The notes under the pieces are model-generated. The model did no database searches, had not been told where the DNA came from, and saw only the letters and a program-made list of their open reading frames with translations. From Tethya wilhelma (taxonomy: Eukaryota; Porifera; Demospongiae; Tethyida; Tethyidae), in the NCBI GenBank assembly GCA_964030475.1, contig CAXIPT010000016.1:456257-520256 (forward strand): 64,000 nt of DNA. The letters are read 5' to 3'. Positions 44,601-56,953 of this stretch are shown here, piece by piece. How positions within the stretch are numbered: the first letter of the stretch is position 1; the number at the start of each line of letters is the position of its first letter. Made by a program: the position numbers and the translations under genes.

Positions 44601-46846
44601 ATTGAACGTGAGGCATAGGCAACTGGTTTGATTGACCCATCTGGTTGCTCTTGACATAGCACCGCTCCCAATCCGTACGAAGAGGCATCTGCTGATAATG
44701 TTGTTGCTCGATTTGGATCGTAATGTGCCAATACTACATCTGAACTCAGATGATCGAATGTTTCTTGAGTGTATGTCCAACACCAGTGATTTTTCTTACT
44801 CAAGAGCTCACGTAACGGTTTAGTGTCTTCAGCTAGGCAAGGCGAAAACTTGCTCTGCTGGTTAACCATTCCTAAGAACCTTCTTAGTTCGCTCACATTT
44901 TCTGGTGGTGGCATGTCTCGAATGGCTTTAACTTTGTCGGGGTCAGGTCTTATGCCATTTTGGTCTACCATTTGTCCGACAAATTTGACACTAGGTTTGT
45001 TAAACTCACATTTCTCGATCCACAGAGTGAGGTTGGCTTCTTCCAGCCTAGTGAGTGTTTTGGTCAAGTGACTGTCATGCTCTTCTTGTGTCTTTCCTGT
45101 TACTAAAATGTCATCCACTAGGACAACTACGCCTTCAATGTCTCCTAACAGCTCTGTCATTCTGCGCTGAAAGTGCTCTGGAGCTGAGCTAATTCCAAAC
45201 GGTAATCTGTTGAAGCGATATCTACCAAAAGGCGTTATGAAGGTCGTCAGCTCAGAAGATTCTTCCTCTAGCTCAATCTGCCAAAATCCTGAGTTAGCAT
45301 CTAGCTTTGTGAAATGTTTGGCTTCTCCAATTTGTGCAAGCACTTGTTCTATTGATGGCAACATGTGGCGTTCTCTACGTACACTTTGGCTCAGCTTCGT
45401 GAGATCCACGCATATTCTTACTTTCCCATTGGGTTTTGGTACTACTACCATTCCCGAGCACCATTCTGTTGGCTCTGAGATTTTAGTGATTACTCCCAAG
45501 GATTCCATTCTCTCTAACTCTTCTTTTACTTTAGGAAGTAATGGTACAGGAACTCTTCTAGGTGTAGAGAGTGTATAAGGAGTTGCATCCTCCTGTAACT
45601 GGATAGTATATGCTCCTTCTAGCTTTCCCAGACCCGTAAATAGCTTTGGAAATTTCTCCTGTGCATTTTCACTTGTAACAGATCCCACATTGAGGGTAAC
45701 TACTTTCGGTGCTTCTATAGCAGGTTTCCCCAATAAAGGTCGGGTTAAGCCCTTAACAACATACACATTTTGAATCGTGTGCTCACCTCCTCGCTTGAAG
45801 TAACTGGAGATTTTTCCCACAACCTTCAAATTGTTTCCGGCTGGACCGCTGAGCTTTCTTTTAGTTGGCTCTAGTTTTCCATCTCGACCTGGTTGATACA
45901 TCTTTGCAGGTATAACCGTGACGTCTGCTCCTGTATCGACTTTAAACTCGATATCTCGGTTGTTGACATTGACCTTTGTCACCCATTGGGCTTCACTTGA
46001 GACTGCATCTACTGCATTGAGGTTTTCTCCCTCACTACTACTACTACTAGATTGTTTATCTGTCTCTGTCTCTATCTCTATCTCTCTGATCTTGTGTTTG
46101 GTTCTACACATATTTTTGTAGTGACCTCTGTTACCACATTTGTGGCAGACAGCATCCTTAGCGGGACACTTGTCTCGGTTATGTGCTGGGGTTTTCCCGC
46201 ACCTACCACAACTGCCATTGAATTGCGGTTTCCTGGGTTGGCTTCTGGGCTGTTTCTTCCCATGGTTACTCTGTTTGAAGCAGTCACCTACTCTATCAAT
46301 GTTGATCTCGTCTCTGATAACGGGTTGCTGAGTTTTGACGGACTTGTACTGTCTTGCTCGCAGAACTGCTTCTTCCAGTGTTAAATCTGCGAAAAGCTGC
46401 AACTTCTCGGACAATTCACCGTCTCTGACGCCTACAATGATGCGATCTCTGACCAACTCATCTTGCAAGGTACCATACTTGCAGTTTTCCACCAAGTGAT
46501 ATAAATCTGTGATGAACTCATCTACTGTTTTGCTTTCTAGTTGCACTCGACGGTTGAACTTTGCTCGTTCAAAAACAGTGTTCTTTCGTTTGTCAAAATG
46601 TTTTTGGAAGGCACCGAGAACTTTTTCATACTTCTCTCCGTCTGCTTCTGATAACTTTAAGGATTGTAAGAGATCTTCTGCTTGATCCCCCAGAGAATAG
46701 ATTAGCGTGCTGATTTGCTCTTCTTCTGACTTGTCTTTTAGTCCAGAAGCTATCCTGAATCGCTTGAATCGCCTGATCCAGTTCTCCCACGTTTCGGGTT
46801 TTGAGAACTCAAACTTCTCAATGGTAGCTATTCTGTACGATGCCAT
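41638..46846 (-). pseudogene. gag-pol polyprotein of the Gypsy element
   Basis: From MASYRIATIEKFEF (46846) on -: Gag helical region, two CCHC zinc knuckles (CGRCGKTPAH.. and CHKCGNRGHYKNMC), protease with FKVDTGADVTVIP, RT with LPFGISSAPEHFQ and active site VVLVDDILVTG, RNase H starting TTLSADASSYGLGAVL, the integrase zinc module (HSAHQGVTK..CQKCCKF), and the DDE core with DLFEWKGK, LISDNGPQY and GAAERAVQTV. The reading frame is one long fusion of gag and pol with no programmed shift. It is open from 46888 to 43772; a duplicated TA at 43773-43776 makes a stop at the RYV position, then the core continues from 43760. The C-terminus is split by the element at 41769-43115 and ends at 41638 after a basic TRSGRVSKPPNR tail. 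Otherwise intact. Confidence 0.9.
41769..43115. mobile_element. TA-flanked inverted-repeat element 1
   Basis: TA lies on each side (41767-41768 and 43116-43117). Ends are CACAGTAAAAAC, inverted, and continue with GTGTCAAAATGACA-like sequence. Near both ends TGACACAC/GTGTCA motifs repeat several times. 1347 bp without transposase. TA duplication and CACAG-type ends suggest a Tc1/mariner-related non-autonomous element. It splits the extreme C-terminus of the Gypsy polyprotein; deleting it with one TA restores the frame. Confidence 0.85.
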
Positions 46847-46870
46847 TCTCTCTCTCTGTACTAGTCTTTC

Positions 46871-46887
46871 AGACACCTCTGACACCA
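46871..46887 (-). other. tRNA primer-binding site
   Basis: On -, TGGTGTCAGAGGTGTCT directly follows the upstream LTR. It begins like the complement of an animal tRNA-Leu 3' end (TGGTGTCAGAAGTGGG), with one early mismatch. The assignment rests on memory of tRNA ends. Confidence 0.7.
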
Positions 46888-47088
46888 TGTAGTGTTCACT
46901 GATACTTTAATGAACAAATAGGTTCTTTTAGACTGTACAAGACACTGACAATTATTGTACAAGATCACAAGAATAAAAAGCGCTATTTATACCCAGGTAG
47001 TGTGTTACATCATTTCCTGTCTATTACATAATAACCACAATTACTCTACTTCAGTACATGTACACATTCAATAATACCAGTCCACACA
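46888..47088 (-). repeat. 5' LTR of the Gypsy element
   Basis: Partner of the LTR at 41410; same 201 bp length and ends. It carries the promoter region for the - strand element. Confidence 0.95.
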
Positions 47089-47269
47089 GCTAGCATGTAC
47101 TATCATAATACTTCATATTATCTGATCATTTTCAAAGAGTTTTCATCAGGTTTTCAGATAAAAAATGACCACATCTTCTAATAGTATTCAAATCTTTTTC
47201 AGACCAACTTCAGAACCTTCCATACCTTTAATTTAATACTGATTTAAGTTAGCATTTTTTTTGTTGTTT

Positions 47270-49830
47270 TAAGGCACAAGTTTCCAGTAGTGAGAGGCTT
47301 GTAATCAGTGATCAACAAAAAGGGATGTCCTAGCCAGTACAAAAAGAACTTGAAGACAAGAGCTAATCTCTCCTTCTTTACACTGAAAAAATGGATGGTT
47401 CATTTCAACCAGAATAGGTCAAAATAACTGATTGCAAGAACAGTTACAGCTACCCAGCAATGGGTTATGTTAACGATGCTTGGTTATTTTAACATAACTT
47501 GGTTATAGCTACCCCAGTTGGTAATATTAACTAAATGCTTTAGTGGTTAAATTGACCGCTATTAGGTTAAAATGACTGCTTGATTGGGTTAAAATACACA
47601 TCATTACTGAGCATGCTCAGTAGCGCAGTTTTGAAACAGACTTAGCAGCTGTCAAAGAAGTGGAGAGAAAAAAACCTTGGAAATCTTCTAAAAGAAGGCT
47701 ATCAAGTATACTATTTTTGGAAAAGGAGATGTCTGATATGGTCTGCAATACAAACTTGAGTGTTTAAGTAGGAAAAATAGACTGTAGCCACAGCAAATTC
47801 TGATTTTGTGTTTCAATTTAGACATAGCTATCAAAGAAGGGAAAAAAGTGAAAACATAAGGACAAAACTTCAACAAAAATACTACAAAAGGCTATCCTCT
47901 GAAAAAGAAGATGTCTTTCATGGTCAACAGCACCATTTTGAGTGTTTTAGGTGAGAATAATTATTTCGAACAGCAGTCTTGTGAATATCAATCCAATTTT
48001 GTGCTTGGCTTAGTTGTTAACAAGCAAAGTGGAGAGAGAAAGAGAGAGGACATACTGGCACAAGACTCTACTCAGTATGAAGTTGAAAGGTAAAAGCTAT
48101 TTATAGTCTATCATACATGCATTCAGGAGACTGAGTTTAATATGTACTTATTATCATCTTTGTTAATAGGTCAAAAGAAACACTACCTACACATGTTGAA
48201 CTTGTGTCTTACGTTAGTTGACTTGTGTGTATGCATTGACTATTCTATTGTGTGTACATCACCATTTTTATTCAGTACTGTTGCTATGGATACATTTTGT
48301 GGTATTATTTGCATGAGGTTCAATGTAATTATTTACTTGGTGTACTTGACCTAATCAAAGGAGTTATAAAGCACTACAATGGGTAAATATGATGCTGAAG
48401 TTTGGTTATTTTCACTGAGCAGTCTGGGTTATTGTAACTTTATTTTGGTTAATACACCCATGTAGTTAGAACCTACAGCAAGTAGGTAAAATCAACCCAA
48501 AAGTGGAATGCTAAGTTACTCACCTTTTGGTTAGTTTAACCAAAAAATTTGGTTGTTTTAAACCACGATTTTAATGGTCAATTTAGCCCAAACAATATAC
48601 TTGTTAAAGTAACCAATGTGATGGGTTAGGTGAATTGCACACAATCTGACCCATACTTTTGGGTTAATATAACCCATTTGTTTTTTCAGTGTAGCTGTGC
48701 ATAGTTCTTCTCAGCTTTGCTTAATGTCCTAGAGGCATACCCTACTGGTCTTTCAGATACATCTTGCATCTTGTGTGCAAAGATGGCACCAATGCCGTAC
48801 TGTGAAGCATTAAAGGTTTAGATGATTGACAGGGCTGGGTCAAAATGGAATGAAGTGTATAGATGATGTCAAAAGCACCTTTGACTCGTTGAAAGCCTTC
48901 TCCTGTTCTTCAGTCCACTTTCACCATGACTCCTTCTTCAAGAGATGATACAATGGAGCCAAATGGGTGGAGAGATTTAGAATGAATTTGCCATAATATG
49001 TCAATAATCCCAAGTAAGCCTTTAGCTCACTCACGTTGTTTGCTTTAGGTGCTTCCTGAATAGCTTTGACTTTAGCTTGAATGGGTGTAGACCCTCGGCG
49101 TCTATATAGTCCAAGAAAGAGACTTGTAGTTTCAAGAACTGGCAAATATACCGTTTAGCTCAGAGACCTGCTTTTTTGAGTATTTCTTCCATGCAATGAC
49201 TGCAGATGCTCAGCATTTGTGTCTCTCGCTGTCAAAATGACGTCTATGTAGACAACTACAAAAGGTATTCCATGTAGTTCCATGGCTTTCTAAATGAGCT
49301 CAGCTAACACCATACAGTAGTGAAACAATCCTTGATGAGTATTAATCACTAGATATTTGCGTGACTGCTGATCCACCTTTATCTGTTGGTATAAGCTTGT
49401 CGAATGTCTATGGTAGAAAATTTCCTCCCTTTTCTGATGCTGGCAATAAGATTCTCTACCAGTGGTATTGGATATTGTGCAATTTAGAGATGGGGTTCAC
49501 TCTTGTACGGAAGTCCCCACATATGCAAACAGTTTTGTCTGGTTTCACTATTGGTGTGGCCTAATCAGAGTGCTGCACAGGCTCTAGAGTATACCCGGTC
49601 TATTTCATCTGGCTTTGTTGAACTGGGGCTGGGCCTATGGATCCACTTCTAATCGATGTGCCTCATCCATCTTTGCACACTTCTGGATACTTTGCAAGTA
49701 CTGAGCTAACAGAGTGTAGCTGGCTGTAACAAATTCTTTGAAATTAAGTTTTATCTTACTCAACCAATCCCTACCTGTACTGTTTGACATTGTATATGGA
49801 CTTCATGTTTGTGGTAAAGCTTCATATCCT
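47270..49830 (-). pseudogene. Older Gypsy pol remnant
   Basis: On -: GRDWLSKIKLNF, QCAKMD-like spacer and EPVQHSD (RT start, about 49.6-49.8 kb), the palm near 49.2-49.5 kb, the thumb AKVKAIQEAPKANNVSELKA and LGLLTYYGKFILNLST (48921-49145), and RNase H pieces FNASQYGIGAIFAHK and VGYASRTLSKAEKNYA. The RNase H then continues beyond the inserted element at 47381-48691 with a LALVFKFFLYWLGHPFLL-like stretch down to 47.28 kb. There are many stops. Same general type as the remnant at 16.4-17.2 kb and clearly older than the neighbouring element. Confidence 0.75.
47381..48691. mobile_element. TA-flanked inverted-repeat element 2
   Basis: TA on each side (47379-47380 and 48692-48693). Ends CACTGAAAAAA, inverted. 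Subterminal GGTTAAAATGA/GGTTATTTTAAC motifs repeat many times on both sides. 1311 bp, no transposase. The layout matches element 1 at 41.77 kb (length, TA, repeated subterminal motif, an inner ACTGAGCATG block), but the motif differs. It splits the RNase H of the older Gypsy remnant; removal with one TA rejoins the motif in frame. Confidence 0.85.
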
Positions 49831-49944
49831 GTATCATGACCTAAAAAGAACCTATATGTAGATGTGCACGTTGTCGTTACAGTTGAAGATATATCGTTTT
49901 CATATAATACTCAGCAAAACTGTAAATAGTTGGGTGGTTGCTAA

Positions 49945-52900
49945 CTAGTAAACAGAAAAATACATGGTAAAATGAAAGACACGACAAACTTGCAGCTAAA
50001 GAAGAGAGTTCACATACATTTTAAGAATCTTGAACTGCTTCAGTTGGCTAAAAAAGAAAAATACATAGCAAATTGAAACACATGACAAACCTACAGTTAC
50101 AGGTAGAAAAACGAGTTCACATCCATTTCAAGACAAAAACAGTCCTCAACTACTTCAGTTTGCTTTTGGCTACGAAGGAAAAGTACATGCCAAATTTAAA
50201 ACACACAACAAACTTATAGAGCTAGAAAAATGAGTTCATATCCATTTCAAGACAAAGACAGTCTTCAACCGCTTCAGTTGGCTTTGTAGCTGGCTTGGAA
50301 AAAATAATACATGGAAAAATGGAACACACAACAAAACTTAAACCTAGAAAAGAGAGTTCACAACCATTTCAAAACAAAGCCAGTCTTCAACTGCTTAAAT
50401 TGGCTTGGTAGGTGGCTTCGAAGGTAAACTCCATGGCAAAATGAAACACATGACAAACTTACAGCTAGAGAAACGAGTTCATATCCATTTCAAGACAAAG
50501 ACAGTCTCCACCAGCTTCAGTTGGCTTAGTAGCTGGCTTTGAAGGAAAAATACATGGCAAAAAGGAAACACTCGACAAACTTACAGCTAGAAAAGTGAGT
50601 TCACATCCATATCAAGACAGAAATAGTCTTCAACTGCTTTAGTTGGCTAGGAAGCTGGCTTCGAAGGAAAATACATGGCAAAATAAAACACATGACAACT
50701 TTACAGCTAAAGAAGGTAGTTCATATCCATTCAACAAAAGAAAGTCTTCAACTGCCTCTATTGACTTAGCAGCTGGCTTAAAAATATACATGGAAAAATG
50801 AAACACACGAGAAATTTACAGCTAAAGATTAGAAATTAATCACATCCATTTCAAGAAAAACACAGTCTTCAACAGCTTCCGTTGGCTTGGTAGCTGGCTT
50901 TGTAGGAAAAATACATGGCAAAATGAAACACACGACAAACTTACACCTAGAGAAGTGAGTTCACATTAATTTCAAGACAAGAATAGTCTTCACCTACTTC
51001 AGTTGGCTTGCTAGCTGGCTTCAAAGAAATAATACATGGCAAAATTAAACACTGGACAAACTTACAGCTAGAAAAGTGAGTTCACATCCATATCAAGACA
51101 GAAATAGTCTTCAACTGCTTTAGTTGGCTAGGAAGCTGGCTTCGAAGGAAAATACATGGCAAAATAAAACACATGACAACTTTACAGCTAAAGAAGGTAG
51201 TTCATATCCATTCAACAAAAGAAAGTCTTCAACTGCCTCTATTGACTTAGCAGCTGGCTTAAAAAAATATACATGGAAAAATGAAACACACGAGAAATTT
51301 ACAGCTAAAGATTAGAAATCACATCCATTTCAAGAAAAACGCAGTCTTCAACAGCTTCAGTTGGCTTGGTAGCTGGCTTTGTAGGAAAAATACATGGCAA
51401 AATGAAACACACGACAAACTTACACCTAGAGAAGTGAGTTCACATTAATTTCAAGACAAGAATAGTCTTCACCTACTTCAGCTGGCTTGCTAGCTGGCTT
51501 TGAAGAAATAATACATGGCAAAATTAAACACTGGACAAACTTACTGCCAGAGAAGTGAGTTTACATCCATTTTAAGACAAGAATAGGCTTCAACTGCTTC
51601 AGTTGGCTTGGTAGCTGGATTCGAAGGAATAATACATGGCAAAATGAAACACACGACAAATTTACAGCTTGAGAAGGTAGTTAACATCCATTCAAAAAAA
51701 AGAAAGTCTTCAACTGCTTCCGTTGACTTGGTAGCTGGCTTTAAAAAAGAAATATATGGCAAAATGAAACACACGACAAAGTTAATGCAAGTGAAGTGAG
51801 TTCACATCGATTTCAAGACAAGAATAGTCTTTAACTGTTTCAGTTGGCTTGCTAGCTGGCTTCGAAGAAATAATACATGGCAAAATGAAACACTCAACAA
51901 ACTTACGGCTATAGAAGTGAGTTTACATCCATTTCAAGACAACAATAGTCTTCAAATGCTTCAGTTGGCTTGGTAGCTGGCTTTAAAGAAAACATACATG
52001 GCAAAATGAAACGCACGACAACCTCACAACTAGAGAAGGTAGCTCACATCCATTCATAAAAAAAATCTTTAACTGCTTCCGTTGACTTGGTAGTTGGTTT
52101 GGAAAAAAAATACATGGCAAAATGAAACACACGACAAAAGAGAGTTCACATCAATTTCCAGAAAAAGACAGTCTTCAACTGCTTCAGTTGGCTTGGCAGC
52201 TGGCGTTGAAGGAAAAATACATGGCAAAATGAAACACAAGACAAACTTACCGCTAGAGAACGTATAGTTCAAATCCATTCAAAAAAAGACAGTCTTTAAC
52301 TGCTTCCGTTGACTTGGTAGCTGGTTTGAAAAAAAAATACATGGCAAAATGAAACACACGACAAACTTACAACTATAGAAGTGAGTTCACATCGATTTCA
52401 AGAAGGGAACAGTCTTCAACTGTTCAGTTGGCTTGGTACCTCGCTTCAAAGGAATAATACATGGCAAAATAAAACACTCGACAAACTTACAGCTAGAGAA
52501 GTGAGTTCACATCCATATCAAGACAAGAATAGTCTTAAACTGCTTTAGTTGGCTTGGTGTAGTGGGCTTCGAAGGAAAAATACATGGCAAAATATAACAC
52601 ATGACAACCTTACAGCTAAAGATGGTAGTTCACATCCATTGAAAAGAAGAAAGTCTTCAACTGCTTAGTTGACTTGGAAGCTGGCTTGGAAAAATAATAC
52701 AAGGCAAAATGAAACACATGACAAACTTACAGCAAGAAAAGTGAGTTCAAATCCATTTCAAGACAAATACAGTCTTCAACTGCTTTAGTTGGCTTGCTAG
52801 CTGGCTTTGAAGGAAAAATACATGGCAAAATGAAACACACGATAACCTTACAGCTAGAGAAGGTAGTTCACATCTATTCAAAAAAGAAAGTCTTCAACTG

Positions 52901-55465
52901 CTTCCATTGACTTGGTAGCTTCTTTCGAAAGAAAAAAAAAAGGGCAAAATGAAACAAACGACAATCTTAAAGGTAAGAAAAAGAGTTCACATCCATTTCA
53001 AGAAAAAGACAGTCTTCAACTGCTTCAGTTAGCTTGGTAGCTGGCTTCGAAGGAAAAATTTATGAGAAAATATAAAACACGACAAACTTTCAGCTAGAGA
53101 AGTGATTTCACATCGATTTCAAGAAGGGAATAGTCTTCAACTGCTTCAGTTGCATGGTTTGCTAGCTGGCTTCGAAGGAGTAATACATGGCAAAATGAAA
53201 CACTCGACACAATTACAGCTAGAGAAGTGAGTTCACATCCATTTCAAGACAAGAATAGTCTTCAACTGCTTAAGTTGGCTTGATAGCTGGCTTCGAAAGA
53301 AAAATACATGGCAAAAAAAAACAAACATGACAACCTTAGAGCTAGAGAAGGTAGTTCATATCCATTCAAAAAAAGAAAGTCTTCAACTGCTTCCGTTTAC
53401 TTGGTAGCTGGCTTGGAAAAAATACATGGCAAAATAAAACACACGACAAACTTACAGCTAGGGAAGAGAGTTAACATCCATTTCAAGAAAAAGACAGTCT
53501 TCAACTGCTTCAGCTGGCTTGGTAGCTGGCTTCGAAGGAAAATACATGGCAAAATGAAACACACGAAAAACTTACAGCTAGAGAAGTAAGTTCACATCCA
53601 TTTCAAGACAAAGACAGTCTTCAACTGCTTCAGTTGGCTTGGAGGCTGGCTTTGAAGGAAACATACATGGCAAAATGAAACACACGGCAAACTTACAGCT
53701 AGAGAAGTGATTTAACATCCATTTTAAGACATGAAGAGTCTTCAACTGCTTCAGTTGGCTTAGTAGCTGGCTTTGAAAGAAATATAAATGGCAAAATGAA
53801 ACACACAAAAACCTTACAGCTAGAGAAGCAAGTTCAAATCCATTCAAGACAAAGACAGTCTTCAACTGCTTCCGTTGACTTGGTAGCTGGTTTGGAGAAA
53901 AAAATACTTGGCTAAATGAAACACATAACAAACTTACAGCTAGAAAAGAGAATTCACATCCATATCAGGAAAAAAACAGTCGTCAACTTCTTCAGTTGTC
54001 TTGTCAACTGGCTTCGAAGGAAAAATACATGGCAAAACGAAACACACGACAAACTTACAGCTAAAGAAGAGAGTTCACATCCATTTCAAGACAAAGACAG
54101 TCTTCAACTGCTTCAGTTGCTGGCTTCGAAGGAAAAATACATGGCAAAATGAAACACACGACAAACTTACAGCAAAAGTAGTGAGTTCACATCTATTTCA
54201 AGACAAGAATAGTCATCAACTGCTTCAGTTGGCTTGATAGCTGGCTTTGAAAGAAAAATAAATGGCAAAATGAAGCACACGACAACCTTACAGCTAGAGA
54301 AGTGAGTTCACATCCATTCAAGACAAAGACAGTCTTCAACTGCTTCTGTTGGCTTTGTAGCTGGCTTTAAAGGAAAAATACATGGCAAAATGAAACAGGC
54401 GACAAACTTACACGTAGAGAAGCAAGTTGACTTCCATTCAAGACAAAGACAGTCTTTAACTGCTTCCGTTGACTTGGTAGCTGGCTTCAAAGGAAAAATA
54501 CATGGCAAAATAAAACACACCAGAAACCTACAGCTAGAGAAGAGAGTTCACATCTATTTCAAGACAAAGACAGTCTTCAACTACTTGGTAGCTGGCTTCG
54601 AAGGAAATATACATGGCAAAATGAAACCCTCGACAAACTTACAGCTGGAGTAGTGAGTTCACATCCATTTCAAGACTAGAATAGTCTTCAACTACTTCAG
54701 TTGGCTTGGTAGCTGATTTTGAAAGAAAAATACATGGCAAAATGAAATACACGACAAACTTACAGCTAGAAAAACAAGTTCATATCCATTTCAAGACAAA
54801 GATAGTCTTCAACTTCTTCCGTTGACTTGGTAGCTGGCTTGGAGAAAAAATACTTGGCAAAATGAAACACATGACAAACTTGCAGCTAGAGAAAAGAGTT
54901 CACATCCATTTCAGGAAAAGAACAGTCGTCAACTTCTTCAGTTGGCTTGTTAACTGGCTTCGAAAGAAAAAAACATGGCAAAACGAAACACACCACAAAC
55001 ATACAGCTAGAGAAGAGAGTTCACATCCATTTCAAGACAAAGACAGTCTTCAACTGCTTCAGTTGGCTTGGTAGATGGCTTCGAAGGAAAAATACATGGC
55101 ACAATGAAACACACGACAAACTTACAGCTATAGATCCATTTCAAGACAAGAATAGTCATCAACCACTTCAGTTGGCTTGGTAGCTGGCTTTGAAAAAAAT
55201 ATAAATGGCAAAATGAAACACATGACAAGCTTACAGCTAGAGAAGCGAGTTCACATCCATTTCAAGACAAAGATAGTCTTCAACTGCTTCAATTGGCTTG
55301 GTAGCTGGCTTGGAAGGAAAAATACATGGTAAAATGGAACATACAACAACCTTACAGCTAGAGAAGTGAGTACACATCCATTTCAAGACAAAGATAGTCT
55401 TCAACTGCTTCAATTGGCTTGGTAGCTGGCTTGGAAGGAAAAATACATGGTAAAATGAAACACAT
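49945..55465. repeat. Satellite array, ~121 bp unit, about 45 copies
   Basis: The unit contains CTTCAACTGCTTCAGTTGGC, TTGGTAGCTGGCTTCGAAGG, AAATACATGGCAAAATGAAA and CTTACAGCTAGAGAAGTGAG. Spacing measured between identical landmarks is 121 bp (for example 53629 and 53750). Two subtypes mix: one with TTTCAAGACAAAGACAGTC and one with a shorter CATTCAAAAAAAGAAAGTC. A block of about 480 bp (four units) at 50585-51060 is repeated almost exactly at 51065-51540. Open frames of up to 117 codons on both strands follow the repeat and shift because 121 is not a multiple of three, so I do not call them genes. Confidence 0.95.
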
Positions 55466-55469
55466 GGGG

Positions 55470-56560
55470 AAGAGGGTGTACCTTAACAAGCCAGACAGAG
55501 TAACCCAATCAAATTTATGTTATGACAGAGTGTGATGTCATTTATACGTCTCCCGATGTATATCCTTTGGCCGGCTCAAGACTATGTATGTATCTCAGCC
55601 AGGTATTACCTCTTGCTCGTTGTCAACCACTTGGTTAGGCAGTGATCGCGACTTAAAGATGACTTGAAGGACGTTCTGAACAGCACTCCTGACCACTGGA
55701 ACATTTGTATGGGTATGATCTGAGAACCATTTTAATTTATAAGCAATTTGGAGTAAACTCTTACGAATCAAACTTTTAGCCTAGCAGCTTGAAGGCTGAT
55801 CTTCGATCTTAAGGATGGCCACCGCCTTCTCTTCAGTGGGTGATACACTGGGGGTTGACAGGATTTCTAAATAATGCGAACCAACATTATTGCAGGTACA
55901 GGGTCGCTACACTACTCTGCAAACGCAGCTGTGATCAAGACAAGACTTCAACCATGGATAGCTATAATATCCATGCTTCAGCCTAAAAAGCGAAGGAACA
56001 GTTCAAACAAATCCATGCAATCTTGATGGAAAGCGGTGGAAGGGTGAGAGATCAATTATTGTACAATTCATAGCAATGTATAAGAGTATGCCAAATCATT
56101 GATGAGGGAATTGGCATACTGTTTGTGTAGCCATGTCAGGTTCATCCAATAACAACCATACTCTTTAATGATATCACTGCAGTTGCTTCGTGGGAGTAGC
56201 ACCTGTATGCTCACACTTGCACCTATGGTGGTGTGCTCTATCATTGTCACTAGTGAGGACCGTGTCTGTCAGCAGTGGCGCAGTACAACAGAGGAATACC
56301 TCCACCAGTGGCTTGCAAGATGCTCTAGCCATGAATCTATTATTGAAATGAATGTTAAAAAGACACAAGCTGAGGTAATAGTATTTATACCCANCCCAAT
56401 TCAACCTACTGAAAAATGTATCTCAACACCTATTGCAGCCAGAACTACGTCTAAAACTTAAATAGGGCACATGATTTGTATTAGCACATTTGAGCTATTC
56501 GTGTTGTCCTTGCAATTAATATTGCAGAATAAAAAAAAAGAATTATTAATGAGTAGAGAA
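55470..56560. other. Region with a possible non-LTR retrotransposon scrap
   Basis: Mostly unassignable. The + frame at 56168-56461 has SEDRVCQQWRSTTEEYLHQW followed by IEMNVKKTQAEVIVF, which is faintly like the RT segment ending LNVKKTKE in CR1/RTE-type elements. It is truncated by a single N at 56394. Treat as a guess. Confidence 0.25.
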
Positions 56561-56561
56561 A

Positions 56562-56953
56562 TGAATAGCTGCCATACGGAGAAGGCGCTTTTCGTCTTGT
56601 ATTAATTTTAGCAACTCAGCTAGAGAGACGAATAACCGATACAAAAAGCACGTGAAGACAAATAAACCAAGTTTATTCGTTTAAGAATCAGCTTCTGAAA
56701 GCGAGCAGTCTTTGAGAAAAGTCGTTCCAAGATTGAAGAAGATGATGGAGAAAATTGGAGGTTTGCATACTTTAGTTTGTTACATTAGCAATGTTTTTAG
56801 GCTATGTTTTTAGGCTCAATAGAAAGAGAAAAGGCTAAACAGTAGCTTCAGAAGCCTTTTAGTGCCAAGCGCTCAGTTTTTGCATCGCGTGAATGTTTGT
56901 ATTGCGCTAATGAGCCATCTGTGCAATTCCTATGTACCCAGTACTACCGTAAT
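56562..56953 (+). repeat. R1 copy, longest forward copy
   Basis: Contains most of R1 in order: TGCCATACGGAGAAGGCGC, TTCGTCTTGTAT, AAGAATCAGCTTCTGAAAG, GGAGAAAATTGGAGG, CTCAGTTTTTGCA and CCCAGTACTACCGTAATGG. It is useful as a reference copy. Confidence 0.75.

Larger units (their letters stand above)
41410..47088 (-). mobile_element. Ty3/Gypsy LTR retrotransposon, nearly complete
   Basis: Two 201 bp LTRs (41410-41610 and 46888-47088) begin TGTAGTGTT and end CCACACA, and differ by eye at four positions. On the - strand a primer-binding site abuts the upstream LTR and a purine tract abuts the other. One gag-pol frame fills the interior, broken only by a 2-base duplication and a 1.35 kb TA-flanked insertion. 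About 2 percent LTR divergence indicates a young insertion. No matching target duplication is visible at the ends (left flank ..ACATG, right flank GCTAG..), so the element may be a recombination product. Confidence 0.9.

Noticed and set aside
44535..46892. Several + strand ORFs within the Gypsy coding region
   Set aside because: Antisense shadows of the intact gag-pol frame.
51124..55228. Many ORFs of 60-117 codons on both strands
   Set aside because: Translations of the 121 bp satellite; frames drift because the unit is not a multiple of three.
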